Of a stretch of 64,000 nt of DNA, positions 16,588 through 27,100 are shown in pieces. The position numbers and the translations under genes were made by a program. The notes under the pieces were generated by a model that worked only from the letters and a program-made list of their open reading frames with translations, was not told the DNA's origin and did not search any database. Numbering within the stretch: the first letter of the stretch is position 1; each line of letters begins with the position of its first letter. This stretch comes from Opitutia bacterium ISCC 52 (lineage in GTDB: Bacteria; Verrucomicrobiota; Verrucomicrobiia; Opitutales; UBA2995), in assembly GCA_014529675.2 (NCBI GenBank), contig CP076040.1:3491894-3555893 (forward strand). The letters are read 5' to 3'.

Positions 16588-16890
16588 ATGCACCTAACGC
16601 CCCGCGAACAGGAAAAACTTATGGTTGTCGTTGCCGCCGACCTGGCTCGGCGCCGACAAGCCCGAGGCCTTAAACTCAATTACCCGGAAGCCATTGCAGT
16701 TATTACCTATGAAATACTCGAAGGCATCCGCGATGGAAAATCGGTTTCGGATCTTATGAGCTACGGAGCCACTATCCTGGCCAAAGATGATGTGATGGAA
16801 GGTGTTCCAGAGATGATTCACGAAGTGCAGGTTGAAGGCACATTCCCCGATGGAACCAAACTTGTAACCGTCCACAACCCACTACGATGA
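16588..16890 (+). CDS. ureA: Urease gamma subunit
   Basis: 100 aa, the normal length of Ure[21 protein letters not shown] at the N-terminus, [19 protein letters not shown] and [13 protein letters not shown] are the conserved gamma-subunit pattern, as is the closing [14 protein letters not shown]. It is a structural subunit of the cytosolic nickel enzyme that splits urea to ammonia and carbamate. It opens the cluster and overlaps ureB by 4 bases. Confidence 0.97.
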   Translation: MHLTPREQEKLMVVVAADLARRRQARGLKLNYPEAIAVITYEILEGIRDGKSVSDLMSYGATILAKDDVMEGVPEMIHEVQVEGTFPDGTKLVTVHNPLR

Positions 16891-17198
16891 TTCCAGGCGA
16901 ATATAAATTTTCCGAACCCGATGCGCTTCTAACCGGGAATCCCGATCTTGAGACCCTAACCGTTCAAGTCAGCAATACAGGTGACCGGCCCGTTCAGGTG
17001 GGGAGTCATTTTCACTTCTACGAAGTGAACGAAGGCCTGGAATTTGACCGAGAATCCTCGAAGGGTTTCCGCCTGAATATCGCCGCGGGCACAGCCGTGC
17101 GATTTGAGCCTGGTGACATACGGGAAGTCGAGCTGGTCGCCTTGGCTGGCAAACGCGAAGTCCATGGACTTAACAACAAAGTAGACGGACAGTTATGA
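16887..17198 (+). CDS. ureB: Urease beta subunit
   Basis: 103 aa. It starts MIPGEY, and continues with [38 protein letters not shown] and [16 protein letters not shown], the classic beta-subunit sequence. It forms the (alpha-beta-gamma)3 urease core. It overlaps ureA by 4 bases and ureC by 4 bases, so the three structural genes are translationally coupled. Confidence 0.97.
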   Translation: MIPGEYKFSEPDALLTGNPDLETLTVQVSNTGDRPVQVGSHFHFYEVNEGLEFDRESSKGFRLNIAAGTAVRFEPGDIREVELVALAGKREVHGLNNKVDGQL

Positions 17199-18928
17199 GC
17201 TTAGAATTTACACGAAGACAATATGCCGAAATGTTCGGACCTACCGTGGGTGATCAAGTACGCCTTGCCGACACAGAGCTCTTCATTGAGGTCGAGAAGG
17301 ACCTGATTGCCGAAGCGGCAGGCTACGGAAACGAAGTAAAGTTTGGAGGCGGCAAAGTCATCCGAGATGGCATGGGACAATCACCGCTTGCCACCGGAAA
17401 AGACTGCCTCGATCTAGTCCTGACCAATGCAACCATCATTGATCCCATTCTCGGTATTATCAAAGCCGACATCGGAGTTAAAGATGGGCGCATTTCTGGT
17501 ATCGGACACGCAGGCAATCCACTCATTCAATCCGGGATCGCGGATGGCATGGTCATAGGTGCTGGCACGGAGGTGATCGCTGCCGAAGGGCATATTGTAA
17601 CTGCTGGAGGATTTGATTCCCACATTCACTTTATTTGCCCGCAGCAAATCGACGAAGCCTTGGCCAGTGGAGTAACTACCATGACTGGCGGTGGAACAGG
17701 ACCAGCAACCGGCACTAATGCAACCACCTGCACCCCTGGACCCTGGAATATTCAGAAGATGCTGGAATCGGCAGACGCCTTTCCTATGAACCTCGGTTTT
17801 ATGGGCAAAGGGAATTCGTCCAACTTGGATGCTCTGCGCGAACAAGTGGCAGCGGGAGCCATGGGGTTGAAACTTCACGAAGACTGGGGAACCACCCCCA
17901 GTGCAATCGACCACTGCCTCAGCGTGGCGGACGAGATGGATGTTCAAGTCGCCATCCATACGGATACTTTGAACGAGTCGGGCTTCGTCGAAACGACCAT
18001 CAAAGCATTTAAAGACCGCGTGATTCACACCTTCCACTCGGAAGGTGCCGGAGGAGGTCATGCTCCAGACATTTTAAAAGTCTGCGGAGAAGCGAATGTG
18101 CTCCCCTCCTCTACCAATCCAACACGTCCCTTTACAGTTAACACCATCGACGAGCATTTAGATATGCTCATGGTGTGTCATCATCTGGATTCAAAGATCC
18201 CCGAAGACGTGGCGTTTGCTGAATCAAGGATTCGACCTCAGACCATCGCAGCCGAAGACATTCTGCACGACCGAGGAGCCATTTCCATCATGTCAAGCGA
18301 TAGCCAAGCCATGGGGCGCGTGGGTGAAGTCTTGATACGCACCTGGCAAACAGCGGACAAAATGAAGAAGCAGTTTGGAAAGCTGGAGTCCGATGTGCAT
18401 ACAGCGGCCGATAACTTTCGTGTGCTTCGCTATATTGCCAAATACACGATTAATCCATCTATCGCCTGCGGAACGACCGCCGATGTAGGTAGTCTTGAAG
18501 TGGGGAAGCTGGCTGACATCGTTGTCTTCAAACCAGCCTTCTTCGGAGTGAAGCCGGAGCTGGTACTCAAAGGTGGCATGATCGCTCTGGCTAACATGGG
18601 CGATCCCAATGCTTCCATCCCCACACCACAACCGATGTATTACCGACCTCAATTTGCTGCTTTTGGAAAGGCAAAGCACCGAACTTCTATCAGCTTTGTT
18701 AGCCAGGCTGCCGTGGACGCAGGTGTGGCAGATTCTCTCCGATTGGAGAAGATCATCCGCCCAGTAGCAAACACTCGAAAGATCTCTAAGCATGACATGG
18801 TTATGAATGACTATCTTCCAAACATTGATGTCGATCCAGAGACCTACACTGTGACGGCAGATGGCGAGGAGCTGACTTGCGAACCGGCAACCGAGCTTCC
18901 GATGGCGCAACGTTACTTTCTATTCTAA
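17195..18928 (+). CDS. ureC: Urease alpha subunit (catalytic)
   Basis: 577 aa, slightly longer than the common 567-572. All nickel and catalytic residues are present in the expected places: His143 and His145 (DSHIHF), the carbamylated Lys226 (GLKLHEDWG), His255 (VAIHTD), His281 (TFHSEG), the flap Cys-His at VCHHLD (328-329) and Asp369 ([10 protein letters not shown]). These are the Klebsiella UreC positions shifted by nine. The C-terminus QRYFLF is typical. The enzyme should be active if nickel is inserted. Stop and ureE start are one base apart. Confidence 0.98.
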   Translation: MSLEFTRRQYAEMFGPTVGDQVRLADTELFIEVEKDLIAEAAGYGNEVKFGGGKVIRDGMGQSPLATGKDCLDLVLTNATIIDPILGIIKADIGVKDGRISGIGHAGNPLIQSGIADGMVIGAGTEVIAAEGHIVTAGGFDSHIHFICPQQIDEALASGVTTMTGGGTGPATGTNATTCTPGPWNIQKMLESADAFPMNLGFMGKGNSSNLDALREQVAAGAMGLKLHEDWGTTPSAIDHCLSVADEMDVQVAIHTDTLNESGFVETTIKAFKDRVIHTFHSEGAGGGHAPDILKVCGEANVLPSSTNPTRPFTVNTIDEHLDMLMVCHHLDSKIPEDVAFAESRIRPQTIAAEDILHDRGAISIMSSDSQAMGRVGEVLIRTWQTADKMKKQFGKLESDVHTAADNFRVLRYIAKYTINPSIACGTTADVGSLEVGKLADIVVFKPAFFGVKPELVLKGGMIALANMGDPNASIPTPQPMYYRPQFAAFGKAKHRTSISFVSQAAVDAGVADSLRLEKIIRPVANTRKISKHDMVMNDYLPNIDVDPETYTVTADGEELTCEPATELPMAQRYFLF

Positions 18929-18929
18929 A

Positions 18930-19424
18930 ATGCATCTAGTTACCGAAGCGTTAAACCCGATTCCACATCATCACGATCATGTATCAATCCCCGTGGACAG
19001 GCATAAACTGGCCCGGAAACGCTGGCGTGGAAAAGCAGCTGATGACACGGACTTTGGTTTCGATGTAGCTGAAGCCCTGAACCACGGAGACTGCGTTCTG
19101 GTAGAAGCCCATACGGCCTATGTCATAGAACAAGCACCCGAACCCTGTTTCCTGGTACCTATGGGCGAAGGGCAACAAGCGGCATGGCTAGGCTGGATGA
19201 TCGGCAACCTTCATTTCAAAGCCGCATTTTCGGACAAAGGAATTCTAGTACAGGACGATTTGGCTGTGGAGCAGATGCTCGAGCGTGAATCCATAGCCTT
19301 CGAACGTGTCACCCGTGTATTTCAACCAAGCAAGTCTGGCGGTCACTCTCACGATCACGATCATGATCATGATCACGGACATAGCCATGGGCACGATCAT
19401 TCGAATCACCATCATCACCATTAA
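18930..19424 (+). CDS. ureE: Urease accessory protein UreE (nickel chaperone) with His-rich tail
   Basis: 164 aa. The N-terminal peptide-binding domain is short and has extra histidines (PHHHDHVSIPVDRHKLARKRW); the metal-binding domain follows, with GEGQQAAWLGWMIGNLHF and DDLAVEQMLE as usual. The last 30 residues are almost all His, Asp and Gly (HSHDHDHDHDHGHSH, then HHHHH), encoded by a run of near-identical CAC/GAT codons. Such tails store or deliver nickel to UreG. The stop codon is directly followed by the ureF ATG. Confidence 0.93.
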   Translation: MHLVTEALNPIPHHHDHVSIPVDRHKLARKRWRGKAADDTDFGFDVAEALNHGDCVLVEAHTAYVIEQAPEPCFLVPMGEGQQAAWLGWMIGNLHFKAAFSDKGILVQDDLAVEQMLERESIAFERVTRVFQPSKSGGHSHDHDHDHDHGHSHGHDHSNHHHHH

Positions 19425-20132
19425 ATGACTCGCGATGCTTCATCTGACGAGCAGTGGGTCGCTTCACTGCTTCAGGTTTCCGATCCTCTATTTCCCACGG
19501 GAGGTTATGCTCACTCATTGGGACTAGAGCAATGGGCCGCAAGCTGCGGCTACCAAAACGGAGAGGACCTGACTCAATTTTTTATGGACCACGCCGGCCC
19601 TGCATTGGCGCGCCTGGAACTACCCTACCTTCGCTTATCCAGAGACCTTTTGATTGGGACTGATACTGAGGGGCTCATCGAATTAGAACAAGAGATCGAT
19701 GCCTGGAAATGGGCATCAGAAATTCGCGAAGCGAGTCTAGCGCAAGGACGAGGTCGCCTTCGACTCCTCAAGAAACTCTGGGATGATCCAAGGGTGGAAA
19801 ATTACCGAATGCTATTGGCCGAACAAAACGTATTTGGTCATCATCTTGTGGTAACAGCATTGCAGTTTGAAATCCTCAAAGTGCCAGAACGAGCTGGTCT
19901 CATGGCCTACGGGTATCAAAATCTGGCCAACTTTGTTTCCGCCTCCATTAAACTCTTACGCATCGGTCCGGAATCTGCACAAGCAGCTCTACACGCTGGA
20001 CTGGATCAGTTGCCCACCTGGGTCGATCAATCGCTCACCATTAACCGCGAGGACGCTGGATGGTTCGCACCCGCTTACGACATTGCCTGCGCCCAACATG
20101 CCACCGCTTTCTCACGACTTTTTATTTCTTAA
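19425..20132 (+). CDS. ureF: Urease accessory protein UreF
   Basis: 235 aa, all-helical. The start is right after the ureE stop. DPLFPTGGYAHSLGLEQWAASC is the conserved N-terminal UreF motif, and REASLAQGRGRLRLL and the Gly/Tyr stretch MAYGYQNLANFVSASIKLLRIG follow as expected. UreF binds UreD and UreG and gates nickel delivery to the apo-urease. The 222 bases after it are noncoding before ureG resumes. Confidence 0.93.
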   Translation: MTRDASSDEQWVASLLQVSDPLFPTGGYAHSLGLEQWAASCGYQNGEDLTQFFMDHAGPALARLELPYLRLSRDLLIGTDTEGLIELEQEIDAWKWASEIREASLAQGRGRLRLLKKLWDDPRVENYRMLLAEQNVFGHHLVVTALQFEILKVPERAGLMAYGYQNLANFVSASIKLLRIGPESAQAALHAGLDQLPTWVDQSLTINREDAGWFAPAYDIACAQHATAFSRLFIS

Positions 20133-20354
20133 TTTTGTTTAACCGCAGAAAATGCAGATGACTGCAAAAACCTAACTAAAGTGATCCAACAGCGACGCCA
20201 TTTTGAACAAAGAGGAAACGAAAATAACGAAGAAAAACTGAAAGCAACAATCCATAGAACCTTTGTTACCTTCGTTTTCTTGAGCGAAAGCGACTGTTCA
20301 AAACAATTAAGCGATAAAATTCCTAAGAACATATTTACTCATCCTTTTTAATCC
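20133..20354 (+). other. Noncoding insert between ureF and ureG with imperfect inverted repeat
   Basis: All other urease genes here overlap or abut, but 222 AT-rich bases separate ureF and ureG. They contain an imperfect inverted repeat: 20212-20232 and 20261-20281, 16 of 21 positions complementary. They also contain a stretch ACCGCAGAAAATGCAGATGACTGCA near 20141-20165 that resembles a shorter piece near 10074 (ACCGCAGATGAAGAA). It looks like an eroded intergenic repeat element. No protein frame here is convincing. Confidence 0.5.
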
Positions 20355-20996
20355 ATGTCTGATACAAATTCATCTCCACGTCCTGTCCGCGTTGGCATCG
20401 GAGGCCCGGTTGGTTCCGGCAAGACAATGCTCCTCCTTCGCCTCACAGAAGTACTTAACAAACGATTCAGCCTCGTCGCGATTACCAACGACATTTATAC
20501 CAAGGAGGACGCCGAATTCCTGGTAAAAAATAGCCCACTTGAAGCCGGGAGAGTCCTCGGAGTAGAAACAGGGGGCTGTCCGCACACGGCCATTCGCGAC
20601 GACACGAGTATGAACGAAGCAGCGATTGATAACCTGCTGCTACAGCATCCCGACGCTCAAGTCGTTCTCTTAGAAAGCGGTGGCGACAATCTATCGGCTA
20701 CGTTCTCACCGGAGCTGGTGGATGCGTTCATTTATGTAATTGATGTTGCGGAGGGCGATAAGATCCCCCGCAAAGGTGGCCCTGCCATTCGATTTTCAGA
20801 TCTACTCATTATCAACAAGACCGAGCTAGCCCCTTATGTGGGTGCGGATCTCGATGTCATGGCACGTGACTCAAAGAAGATGCGCGATGAACGTCCCTTT
20901 CTCCTTTGCGATCTAAAAAGCCGAAAGGGGCTGGATGATGTCTTGGCCTGGCTCGAGAAGGAGTGTTTCTTTCCACTGACTCCCAAAGCTGGTTGA
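20355..20996 (+). CDS. ureG: Urease accessory GTPase UreG
   Basis: 213 aa. It is a SIMIBI-class GTPase: P-loop GGPVGSGKT (16-24), the metal-binding Cys-Pro-His in [31 protein letters not shown] and the [13 protein letters not shown] guanine-specificity stretch. It hydrolyses GTP to drive nickel transfer into urease. The stop codon overlaps the ureD start by one base (TGATG). Confidence 0.97.
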   Translation: MSDTNSSPRPVRVGIGGPVGSGKTMLLLRLTEVLNKRFSLVAITNDIYTKEDAEFLVKNSPLEAGRVLGVETGGCPHTAIRDDTSMNEAAIDNLLLQHPDAQVVLLESGGDNLSATFSPELVDAFIYVIDVAEGDKIPRKGGPAIRFSDLLIINKTELAPYVGADLDVMARDSKKMRDERPFLLCDLKSRKGLDDVLAWLEKECFFPLTPKAG

Positions 20997-21856
20997 TGCC
21001 CGAAACGATCACAGAGAATCAGCCTGCCAAGCGACCCGCCGTATCCGGAGGTGTTCGCTTAGCTTATATAGCTGATCCAAAGGGATCCACTCTCAAGGAA
21101 CAATGGGTTCGCCCTCCCCTTCATATAGCCAAAACCTACCATGACAAAGGCTGGGCCATTAACTTGCTCACGAGTCCGACCGCAGGATTACTGGAAGGAG
21201 ATCATTTGGAGATCGATTGCAAGGTGGAAGCTGGGGCCAAGGCTGCTATGATAAGTCCGGCTGCTTGCCGCGTGCACACTATGGCCGACGGCGAAGCCAC
21301 CATCCAACAACATTACCAGCTTGGAGAAGATGCTGCTCTGGATGTCTGGCCAGCACCCTTGGTGCTACAATCGGCTTCAAGACTGAGGCAATTCACCAGG
21401 GTAGATCTAGAGGCTAGCAGCAGGCTGCTTCTCACAGAGATCATTTCTCCAGGACGTGCAAGCTACGGTGAGTCCTTCGAGTTTAAATCCTGGCGCTCAA
21501 AGCTACGTATCTACCGATCGGGTACGCTAATGGTCTACGAGAACTTCAACGTTGACCCAAAGGCAGGTGACGTCGCCGATTGGCGGACCCGCTTTCCTCA
21601 TGGTCCTTATGTGAGTCTCTATTTCTTGACCTCAAAGCCGGTAAAAGAATTGATCGAGCCTCTCAACCAACTATCCAATAAAGAGGTAGCCATTGGAGCA
21701 AGTTCCCTCAGGACAGGTGGGCTAGGCATCAAAGCACTGGCTCAAGATGGACTGGCCTTAAGAAAGTCGGTGCTGAACATACGGGAATTACTCGTCCAGC
21801 ATTCAGAGATCGAGTTCCCCAGCACTCTCCAAAGAGCACAAACATTCTTCTATTAA
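20996..21856 (+). CDS. ureD: Urease accessory protein UreD (UreH)
   Basis: I choose the ATG at 20996 because it overlaps the ureG stop by one base; the open frame continues back to 20963. The 286-aa protein has the UreD pattern: LAYIADPKGSTLKEQWVRPPLHI, LLTSPTAGLLEGDHLEID, KAAMISPAACRVHTMADGEA and LLLTEIISPGRASYGESFEFKSW. UreD docks UreF-UreG onto the apo-urease. In the usual bacterial order ureD leads the operon; here it closes it. No urea transporter or nickel permease gene follows. Confidence 0.93.
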   Translation: MPETITENQPAKRPAVSGGVRLAYIADPKGSTLKEQWVRPPLHIAKTYHDKGWAINLLTSPTAGLLEGDHLEIDCKVEAGAKAAMISPAACRVHTMADGEATIQQHYQLGEDAALDVWPAPLVLQSASRLRQFTRVDLEASSRLLLTEIISPGRASYGESFEFKSWRSKLRIYRSGTLMVYENFNVDPKAGDVADWRTRFPHGPYVSLYFLTSKPVKELIEPLNQLSNKEVAIGASSLRTGGLGIKALAQDGLALRKSVLNIRELLVQHSEIEFPSTLQRAQTFFY

Positions 21857-21927
21857 TTACTATTTACTATACTGGATTAGCGATTGGACTATACGCCTCT
21901 ACGATATTCCGGACCTGATTACCCTCT

Positions 21928-22381
21928 ATGCCCGACAAGCTCTCCTTCCATTCCCTATCCGATAATAGTCCTTTCCTGGATACCGTTTCGCAATGGATAT
22001 TCGATGAATGGTCGAAGGAAAGCCGTGATAGCCTGGATACGATTCGTGAAAAACTTCTTGTTAAGGATAAATCCCCCCCCTTCAAAAGTAGCCGTCGATG
22101 AAAAGGCAGCCGCTGGTTTTGTTTGGATCAGTCGCTATCAACGCACTGAGGACATTTCACCAACACTCTGGATCAATGGGCTCTATGTGAAAGATTCTCA
22201 CAGGAGCCGTGGCATCGGAAGTTCATTGGTTCAGTTGGCTGAACAGCTTTCATCTGACTTCGAAGATGAACTCTATGCCTACACTGAGATTCCGGAATTC
22301 TACCTACAATTGGGCTGGCGTATTCATCAGGGGAAAAATTCTTCTGGAAACGCCGTTGTAGGGCAGAAGCTGAACAAATAG
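21928..22381 (+). pseudogene. GNAT acetyltransferase broken by a frameshift at a C8 run
   Basis: Frame 1 from ATG 21928 reads a typical GNAT N-terminus (MPDKLSFHSLSDNSPFLDTV, then SQWIFDEWSKESRDSLDTIREKLL) and dies soon after the run of eight Cs at 22073-22080. Frame 2 then carries on with VAVDEKAAAGFVWISRY, LWINGLYVKDSHRSRGIGSSLVQLAE (the acetyl-CoA loop SRGIGSS) and a closing FYLQLGW. Removing one C joins the two into a single coherent protein (DKSPPSKVAVDEK). The gene is either disrupted, phase-variable by slippage at C8, or mis-assembled. The frame-2 ORF from 21884 has an implausible Pro-rich N-terminus and is not the real start. Confidence 0.75.
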
Positions 22382-22692
22382 TCGCAAAACACCAAAACTT
22401 TTGGTTTCTGTCGGCTAAGGGTCGAAAAAATACCGGCACTATGCGATAGAACCAAATAGATCGCCAAGGAGATCAGGGCAATTTTTAGACGCCCCATTGG
22501 CTAGGCAGTAGATCTGGGTGAGCAAACCGGATACCAGAGTCTGCAGACCCAATCCTGTTTTCTAAGGTGAATTACCCCCTTGAAAGAAACCAAAGGGTTT
22601 CTCAATCTATCCAACTTTCTCTTTTTCCACGTCCGAATAGTTACTCAATTCCCTAACCAAATGAACCGCTTGTGCGGTCCTGAGGTCAAAGA
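22382..22692. other. Intergenic region without clear features
   Basis: About 311 bases between the frameshifted GNAT gene and a small membrane-protein gene. Only short hairpins are visible (CCAAAACTTTTGG near 22391; AAACCAAAGGGTTT near 22587). No RNA gene, terminator with a T tract or repeat can be supported. Confidence 0.4.
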
Positions 22693-23097
22693 ATGCCTGA
22701 ACAAGCTCCACACAGAATCAAGATTCATACCCCGAAGAACCCTACACCAACCATCGTGGACTTCGGCATAGATGAAAAGCTGAACAAGAAGTCAAAGCTC
22801 CTACTCCTATTGAGTGGGTGGCCAGTACTGATTTATCCTTTTGTCTTCATAAGCTTGATCATCGCAATGACGGAACCCAAACCTCCGGGACTCCCCTGGA
22901 TTCCACTTATAATCGGAGCCTGCTTCCGCAGCGTCTGCCTGGGTTATCCTTGCGTGTTTGTTCCTTGTGCAGTCGGCGCGATCGCTGCGGCAAGAAAGAA
23001 AGACCGGAGGAAGGAGTTTAAATACGCCAAGTCTGCCTTTTATTATTTTCTCTTTGTGGTCTGCTTAGGCATCCTTGCCGGCTTAGTTTCTTTTTAA
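22693..23097 (+). CDS. Small membrane protein, unknown
   Basis: 134 aa. A polar N-terminus (about 35 residues) is followed by three hydrophobic segments: LLLLLSGWPVLIYPFVFISLII, then IPLIIGACFRSVCLGYPCVFVPCAVGAIAAA, and a last FYYFLFVVCLGILAGLVSF. A basic loop RKKDRRKEFKYAKS lies before the last one. I recognise no family; the layout (short polar lead, helices, basic loop) is that of small DUF-type inner-membrane proteins. It ends 4 bases before the TTG start of rlmJ, so it may share a transcript with it. Confidence 0.6.
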   Translation: MPEQAPHRIKIHTPKNPTPTIVDFGIDEKLNKKSKLLLLLSGWPVLIYPFVFISLIIAMTEPKPPGLPWIPLIIGACFRSVCLGYPCVFVPCAVGAIAAARKKDRRKEFKYAKSAFYYFLFVVCLGILAGLVSF

Positions 23098-23101
23098 CAC
23101 C

Positions 23102-23938
23102 TTGCTCAGCTACCGTCATTCTTTTCATGCAGGCAATTTTGCCGATGTTCTCAAACACATCGTCTTAGTTCAGATTCTGGAGTACCTGACGCGAAAAGAC
23201 AAAGCCTTTACTTATATCGATACGCATGCCGGAGCCGGGCTCTACGACCTACAGTCGGATCATGCGACCAAGTTAAACGAAGCCACAGGTGGATTCAAAA
23301 AGCTCGCAGCAGAAGACTGGCCCGAGCTGAGCACTTACTTTGAGGTGATCCAACGGCACAACACGACGGACACATGCTCACAGTATCCTGGATCTCCCCT
23401 CTTTGCCCAACACGTGTTAAGGGAACAGGATCGAGCCCGCTTATTCGAATTACATCCCGCCGATTATGAAATCTTGAGCCGGGTCTTCGAAAAAGACAGC
23501 CGATTTGGCCTAGAACTCATGGATGGCTATCGGGGTTTGCTATCACAACTGCCACCCAGTTCCCGTCGTGGACTCATTCTGATAGATCCTTCTTACGAGG
23601 TTAAAAGTGATTACGAAACCGTGATCCAAACGATCCGGAAAGCCCATCGCAAATTTGAGACAGGAACTTACGCACTTTGGTATCCGGTGGTACAAAGAGA
23701 GCGGATCGATCTACTGGAAACCCAACTTATGAAAAGCGGGATCCGCAACATCCAGCAATTCGAACTTGGCCTTTCCCCTGATTCTGACGAACGCGGCATG
23801 ACAGCATCTGGAATGATGATCATTAACCCACCCTGGACCTTGAAAGACAAAATGGAGCATTTACTCCCAAAACTTGTCGCATCCTTGGATACCGGTGCTG
23901 GCACTTTCTACAAAAGTGAGGTTCTGGTTGGAGAGTAG
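23102..23938 (+). CDS. rlmJ: 23S rRNA (adenine(2030)-N6)-methyltransferase RlmJ
   Basis: 278 aa, starting with TTG at 23102. This start is set by the exact match of the N-terminus (LSYRHSFHAGNFADVLKH) to E. coli RlmJ. Residues following show the SAM site (TYIDTHAGAGLYDL) and the catalytic loop LILIDPSYEVKSDY, where the family's DPPYE is DPSYE. It methylates A2030 of 23S rRNA using S-adenosylmethionine. The Ser in the catalytic loop is a small departure from the family norm. It follows a small membrane-protein gene by 4 bases. Confidence 0.93.
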   Translation: MLSYRHSFHAGNFADVLKHIVLVQILEYLTRKDKAFTYIDTHAGAGLYDLQSDHATKLNEATGGFKKLAAEDWPELSTYFEVIQRHNTTDTCSQYPGSPLFAQHVLREQDRARLFELHPADYEILSRVFEKDSRFGLELMDGYRGLLSQLPPSSRRGLILIDPSYEVKSDYETVIQTIRKAHRKFETGTYALWYPVVQRERIDLLETQLMKSGIRNIQQFELGLSPDSDERGMTASGMMIINPPWTLKDKMEHLLPKLVASLDTGAGTFYKSEVLVGE

Positions 23939-24144
23939 TTCCACTTCAAGCTCAGATAAATGCAATTACACAAAAAATGCTCAAATAATTGGAGTGAAAA
24001 TAATTTTACCCTGTATAGAAACACTACTCTACAATGAGAATAACTAGGAACTAAAGAAACTTGCCAGCACGCAGCTCTTCAACAATCCCTTTTAATGGTA
24101 TGTATTACCCCATTCGTCTAAGCCTAAGAACACCCTTTAAATTT

Positions 24145-27100
24145 ATGACACATCGTCCTTCTTCCTCACAGTCGCTTGCATGGTTTGCAGTGGCATTCGT
24201 TTCCATCCTTTTCTTCGGAATGTCCGCCGCCGGGCAGGAATACAAGTCGCTCTTTAACGGGAAAGACCTCAGTGGCTGGGAAGGCAGTTCCGAACTCTGG
24301 AAAGTGGAAGACGGAAACATCGTCGGCAGCACAGAAGGCGTGACTCTCGAGGCTAACACCTTCCTCATCGCAAAGGATGTCGAGGTAAGCAATTTTCACC
24401 TGACACTGAGACTTCGCATGGCAGGCACCAACAACTCCGGTGTCATGTATAGAGCGCAAAGCCTGGATAGCGGCCCGTTCAGGCTCAAAGGCCCCCAAAT
24501 GGATATCCACCCAAAACCGGAATACCAGGGCATGTATTACAGCGAGCAAACCGGCCGTGGTATCATCGCCGAACGTGGACAGAAGGTCCTCATTCCAGCT
24601 GACTTGAATGATAAGGGAAAGACCACTCCACAGGTTCGAGGTAACCTGGGATCTGAACCCGCCTTTGATCTTTCCGAGTGGAACACCTACGAAGTCATCG
24701 CAATGGGACGTCGCAGTGTACACAAGATCAACGGAGTGATCACGGTCGATGTGGTGGACCGCGATCCCAGTACCGTACTAAGTGGACTGATTGGGCTGCA
24801 ACTTCACCGAGGGCCAGACATGTCCATCCAGGTTAAAAATATTCAACTCCGAGATGGGATAAATGCAGCAGAGGCAAAAGCCTTGATCGAAAAAAAAAAT
24901 GATACACCCCTAGAAGAGGGGCTCGCGGTAAATGAAAACCGCGCGACTCCTATTGAAGACATCCTCATGCCCGATGGCTTCAAAGTGGAGCTTCTCTACT
25001 CCGTTCCCGGAGACACACAAGGCTCCTGGGTCAACCTGGCCTTGGACGGAAAAAACCGATTAATTGCCAGTGATCAGTTTGGTGGCCTTTACCGCTTTCC
25101 GGTACCAGCTCCAGGCAAAACACTCAACGCTGCAGCTATCGAAAAGGTGCCCGCCAACATCCGGGCGGTCAATGGTATGCTCTGGGCATTCGATTCACTT
25201 TATGTCGGCGTCAATGACTACGAAGACAGCACTAATTCCGGATTGTATCGCATCACCGATTCAGACGGCGACGACCAGCTCGATCATGTGGAGCTTTTGC
25301 GCCACATCCCTTCACGGGGTGATCACGGTGTCCACGCTGTAAAACTGTCTCCTGATGGGAAATCCATTTTCCTGATTTGTGGAAACAATGCTGAACCCAC
25401 CGAAGTAAATCGGGAAAACATAAGCAACTTTGGGGAAGACCACCTTCTACCCCGTATGCCCGATGGCCGTGGACACAATCGCTCACGCCTGGCCCCAGCC
25501 GGGATCATTTATAAGATCTCACCTGATGGTGAGCATTGGGAGCGCTACTCCATGGGTTACCGCAATATCTTCGACGCAGACTTCAACGCCGATGGCGAGC
25601 TCTTCACCTACGACGCAGACATGGAGTATGATTTCAATACTCCCTGGTACCGCCCTACTCGCGTAAACCATGTAGTCAGCGGTTCTGACTACGGTTGGCG
25701 AAATGGCACAGGCAAGTTTGCCGAGTGGTATGCGGACAGTGTTCCGGCAACGGTGAATATTGGCCCCGGCTCACCCACTGGAGTCACCTTCGGCTATGGC
25801 GCTAAGTTCCCCGCCAAATACCAAAACGCGTTTTTCATCATGGATTGGAGTTGGGGGAAACTTTACTCCGTCTTTCTCGAGCCCAAAGGATCCAGCTATA
25901 CAGGATACAAAGAAGACTTCATCTCAGGTGTCCCACTTCCATTAACGGATATGGTGATTCACCCGGAGGATGGCGCCATGTATTTTGCAATCGGTGGACG
26001 AAGGGTCCAATCGGGACTTTACCGCGTGACCTATGTGGGAGATGAAGACACCTCCCCAGCCGTAAAAAAATCTGCCGGACAGGATGCACGCGATGTTCGT
26101 ATCGTGCTGGAGCAATTCCATGGCAAAGAAGATGACCGGGCTGTGCAACTGGCCTGGCGCTACCTGGACGACAAGGATCCATTTATTCGGAATGCAGCGC
26201 GCAGTGCTCTGGAGAGCCAACCCGCTGCCAACTGGGGACGCCGCGCTTTCCGTGAGCAAAACGCAGGCAAGAAGATCCAGGCATTACTCGCTCTGACTCG
26301 AGTACGTGGTATTGACCCCTTCCACCGTGTAGATGGCGACATTCCACAAAATAACATGCAAGGTGCCCGTATTTTGGGCGCGCTCGCCGACATCGATTAT
26401 GGATCGTTGGATGAACAAAACCGTCAGGCCTTGGTACGCACCTACCATGTGGCACTTAATCGTTTTCGCGGCGCTGAGACTGAGCTCGCAGGTAAAATCA
26501 TCAGTCAGCTCGATCTACACTTCCCTGCCGACAACCAGGAATCGAACCGCCTGCTCTGTGAGACCTTGGTTTATCTCCAAGCTCCAAGCGTAGCGCAAAA
26601 GGCGATCGCACTTCTTGAAGACGCGGCCACGCAAGAAGAACAGATGGAATATGCTCGTTCCCTCCGCATGCTCAAAACCGGATGGACAAACGCACTGCGC
26701 ACCTCCTACTTCGAATGGTTTCTGAAAGCAGCTAATTTCCGCGGTGGAGCTAGCTTTGTCGCTTTCATCCAAAACATTCGTAAGGATGCCGAATTAACCC
26801 TCACCAGTAAGGAAAAAACCGACCTGGTAGAACTCCTCGCCCGCGAGCCTGAAGTAAAGTCATCGTTAGAAGCTGCTATGTCAGCCTTGGCTGGTCGCAC
26901 CAACTTCACTGACTGGAAACTGGATGACCTATCCGAAGCAGGCGACAATATGATCGACCGCAACTTTGACCGTGGTCGCAAAATGTTCGCTGCTACAGCG
27001 TGTTACTCCTGTCACCGATTCAACAACGAAGGCGGTGCCACGGGTCCCGATCTTACTTCAGCGGGAGGTCGTTATTCACCGCATGATTTCCTCGACCAAA

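Noticed and set aside
17414-18910. Long minus-strand ORFs inside ureC (215 and 205 codons)
   Set aside because: They are shadows of the highly conserved ureC frame; their translations have no family pattern, signal peptide or plausible start context.
19340-19424. Repeated CAC/GAT units at the end of ureE, resembling a tandem repeat or CRISPR-like array
   Set aside because: The unit is codon-level coding for a His/Asp tail in frame; there are no spacers or direct repeats of CRISPR size.
20129-20332. 67-codon minus-strand ORF in the ureF-ureG spacer
   Set aside because: Low-complexity and overlapping an imperfect inverted repeat; no conserved features.
21884-22381. The 165-codon ORF starting at 21884 as the true GNAT start
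   Set aside because: Its first 60 residues are Pro-rich and unlike GNAT, whereas the frame-1 N-terminus from 21928 fits the fold; the frameshift at C8 explains the difference.
22580-22771. 63-codon ORF before the small membrane protein
   Set aside because: Its tail overlaps the better-supported ORF at 22693, its translation is not protein-like, and it has no family marks.
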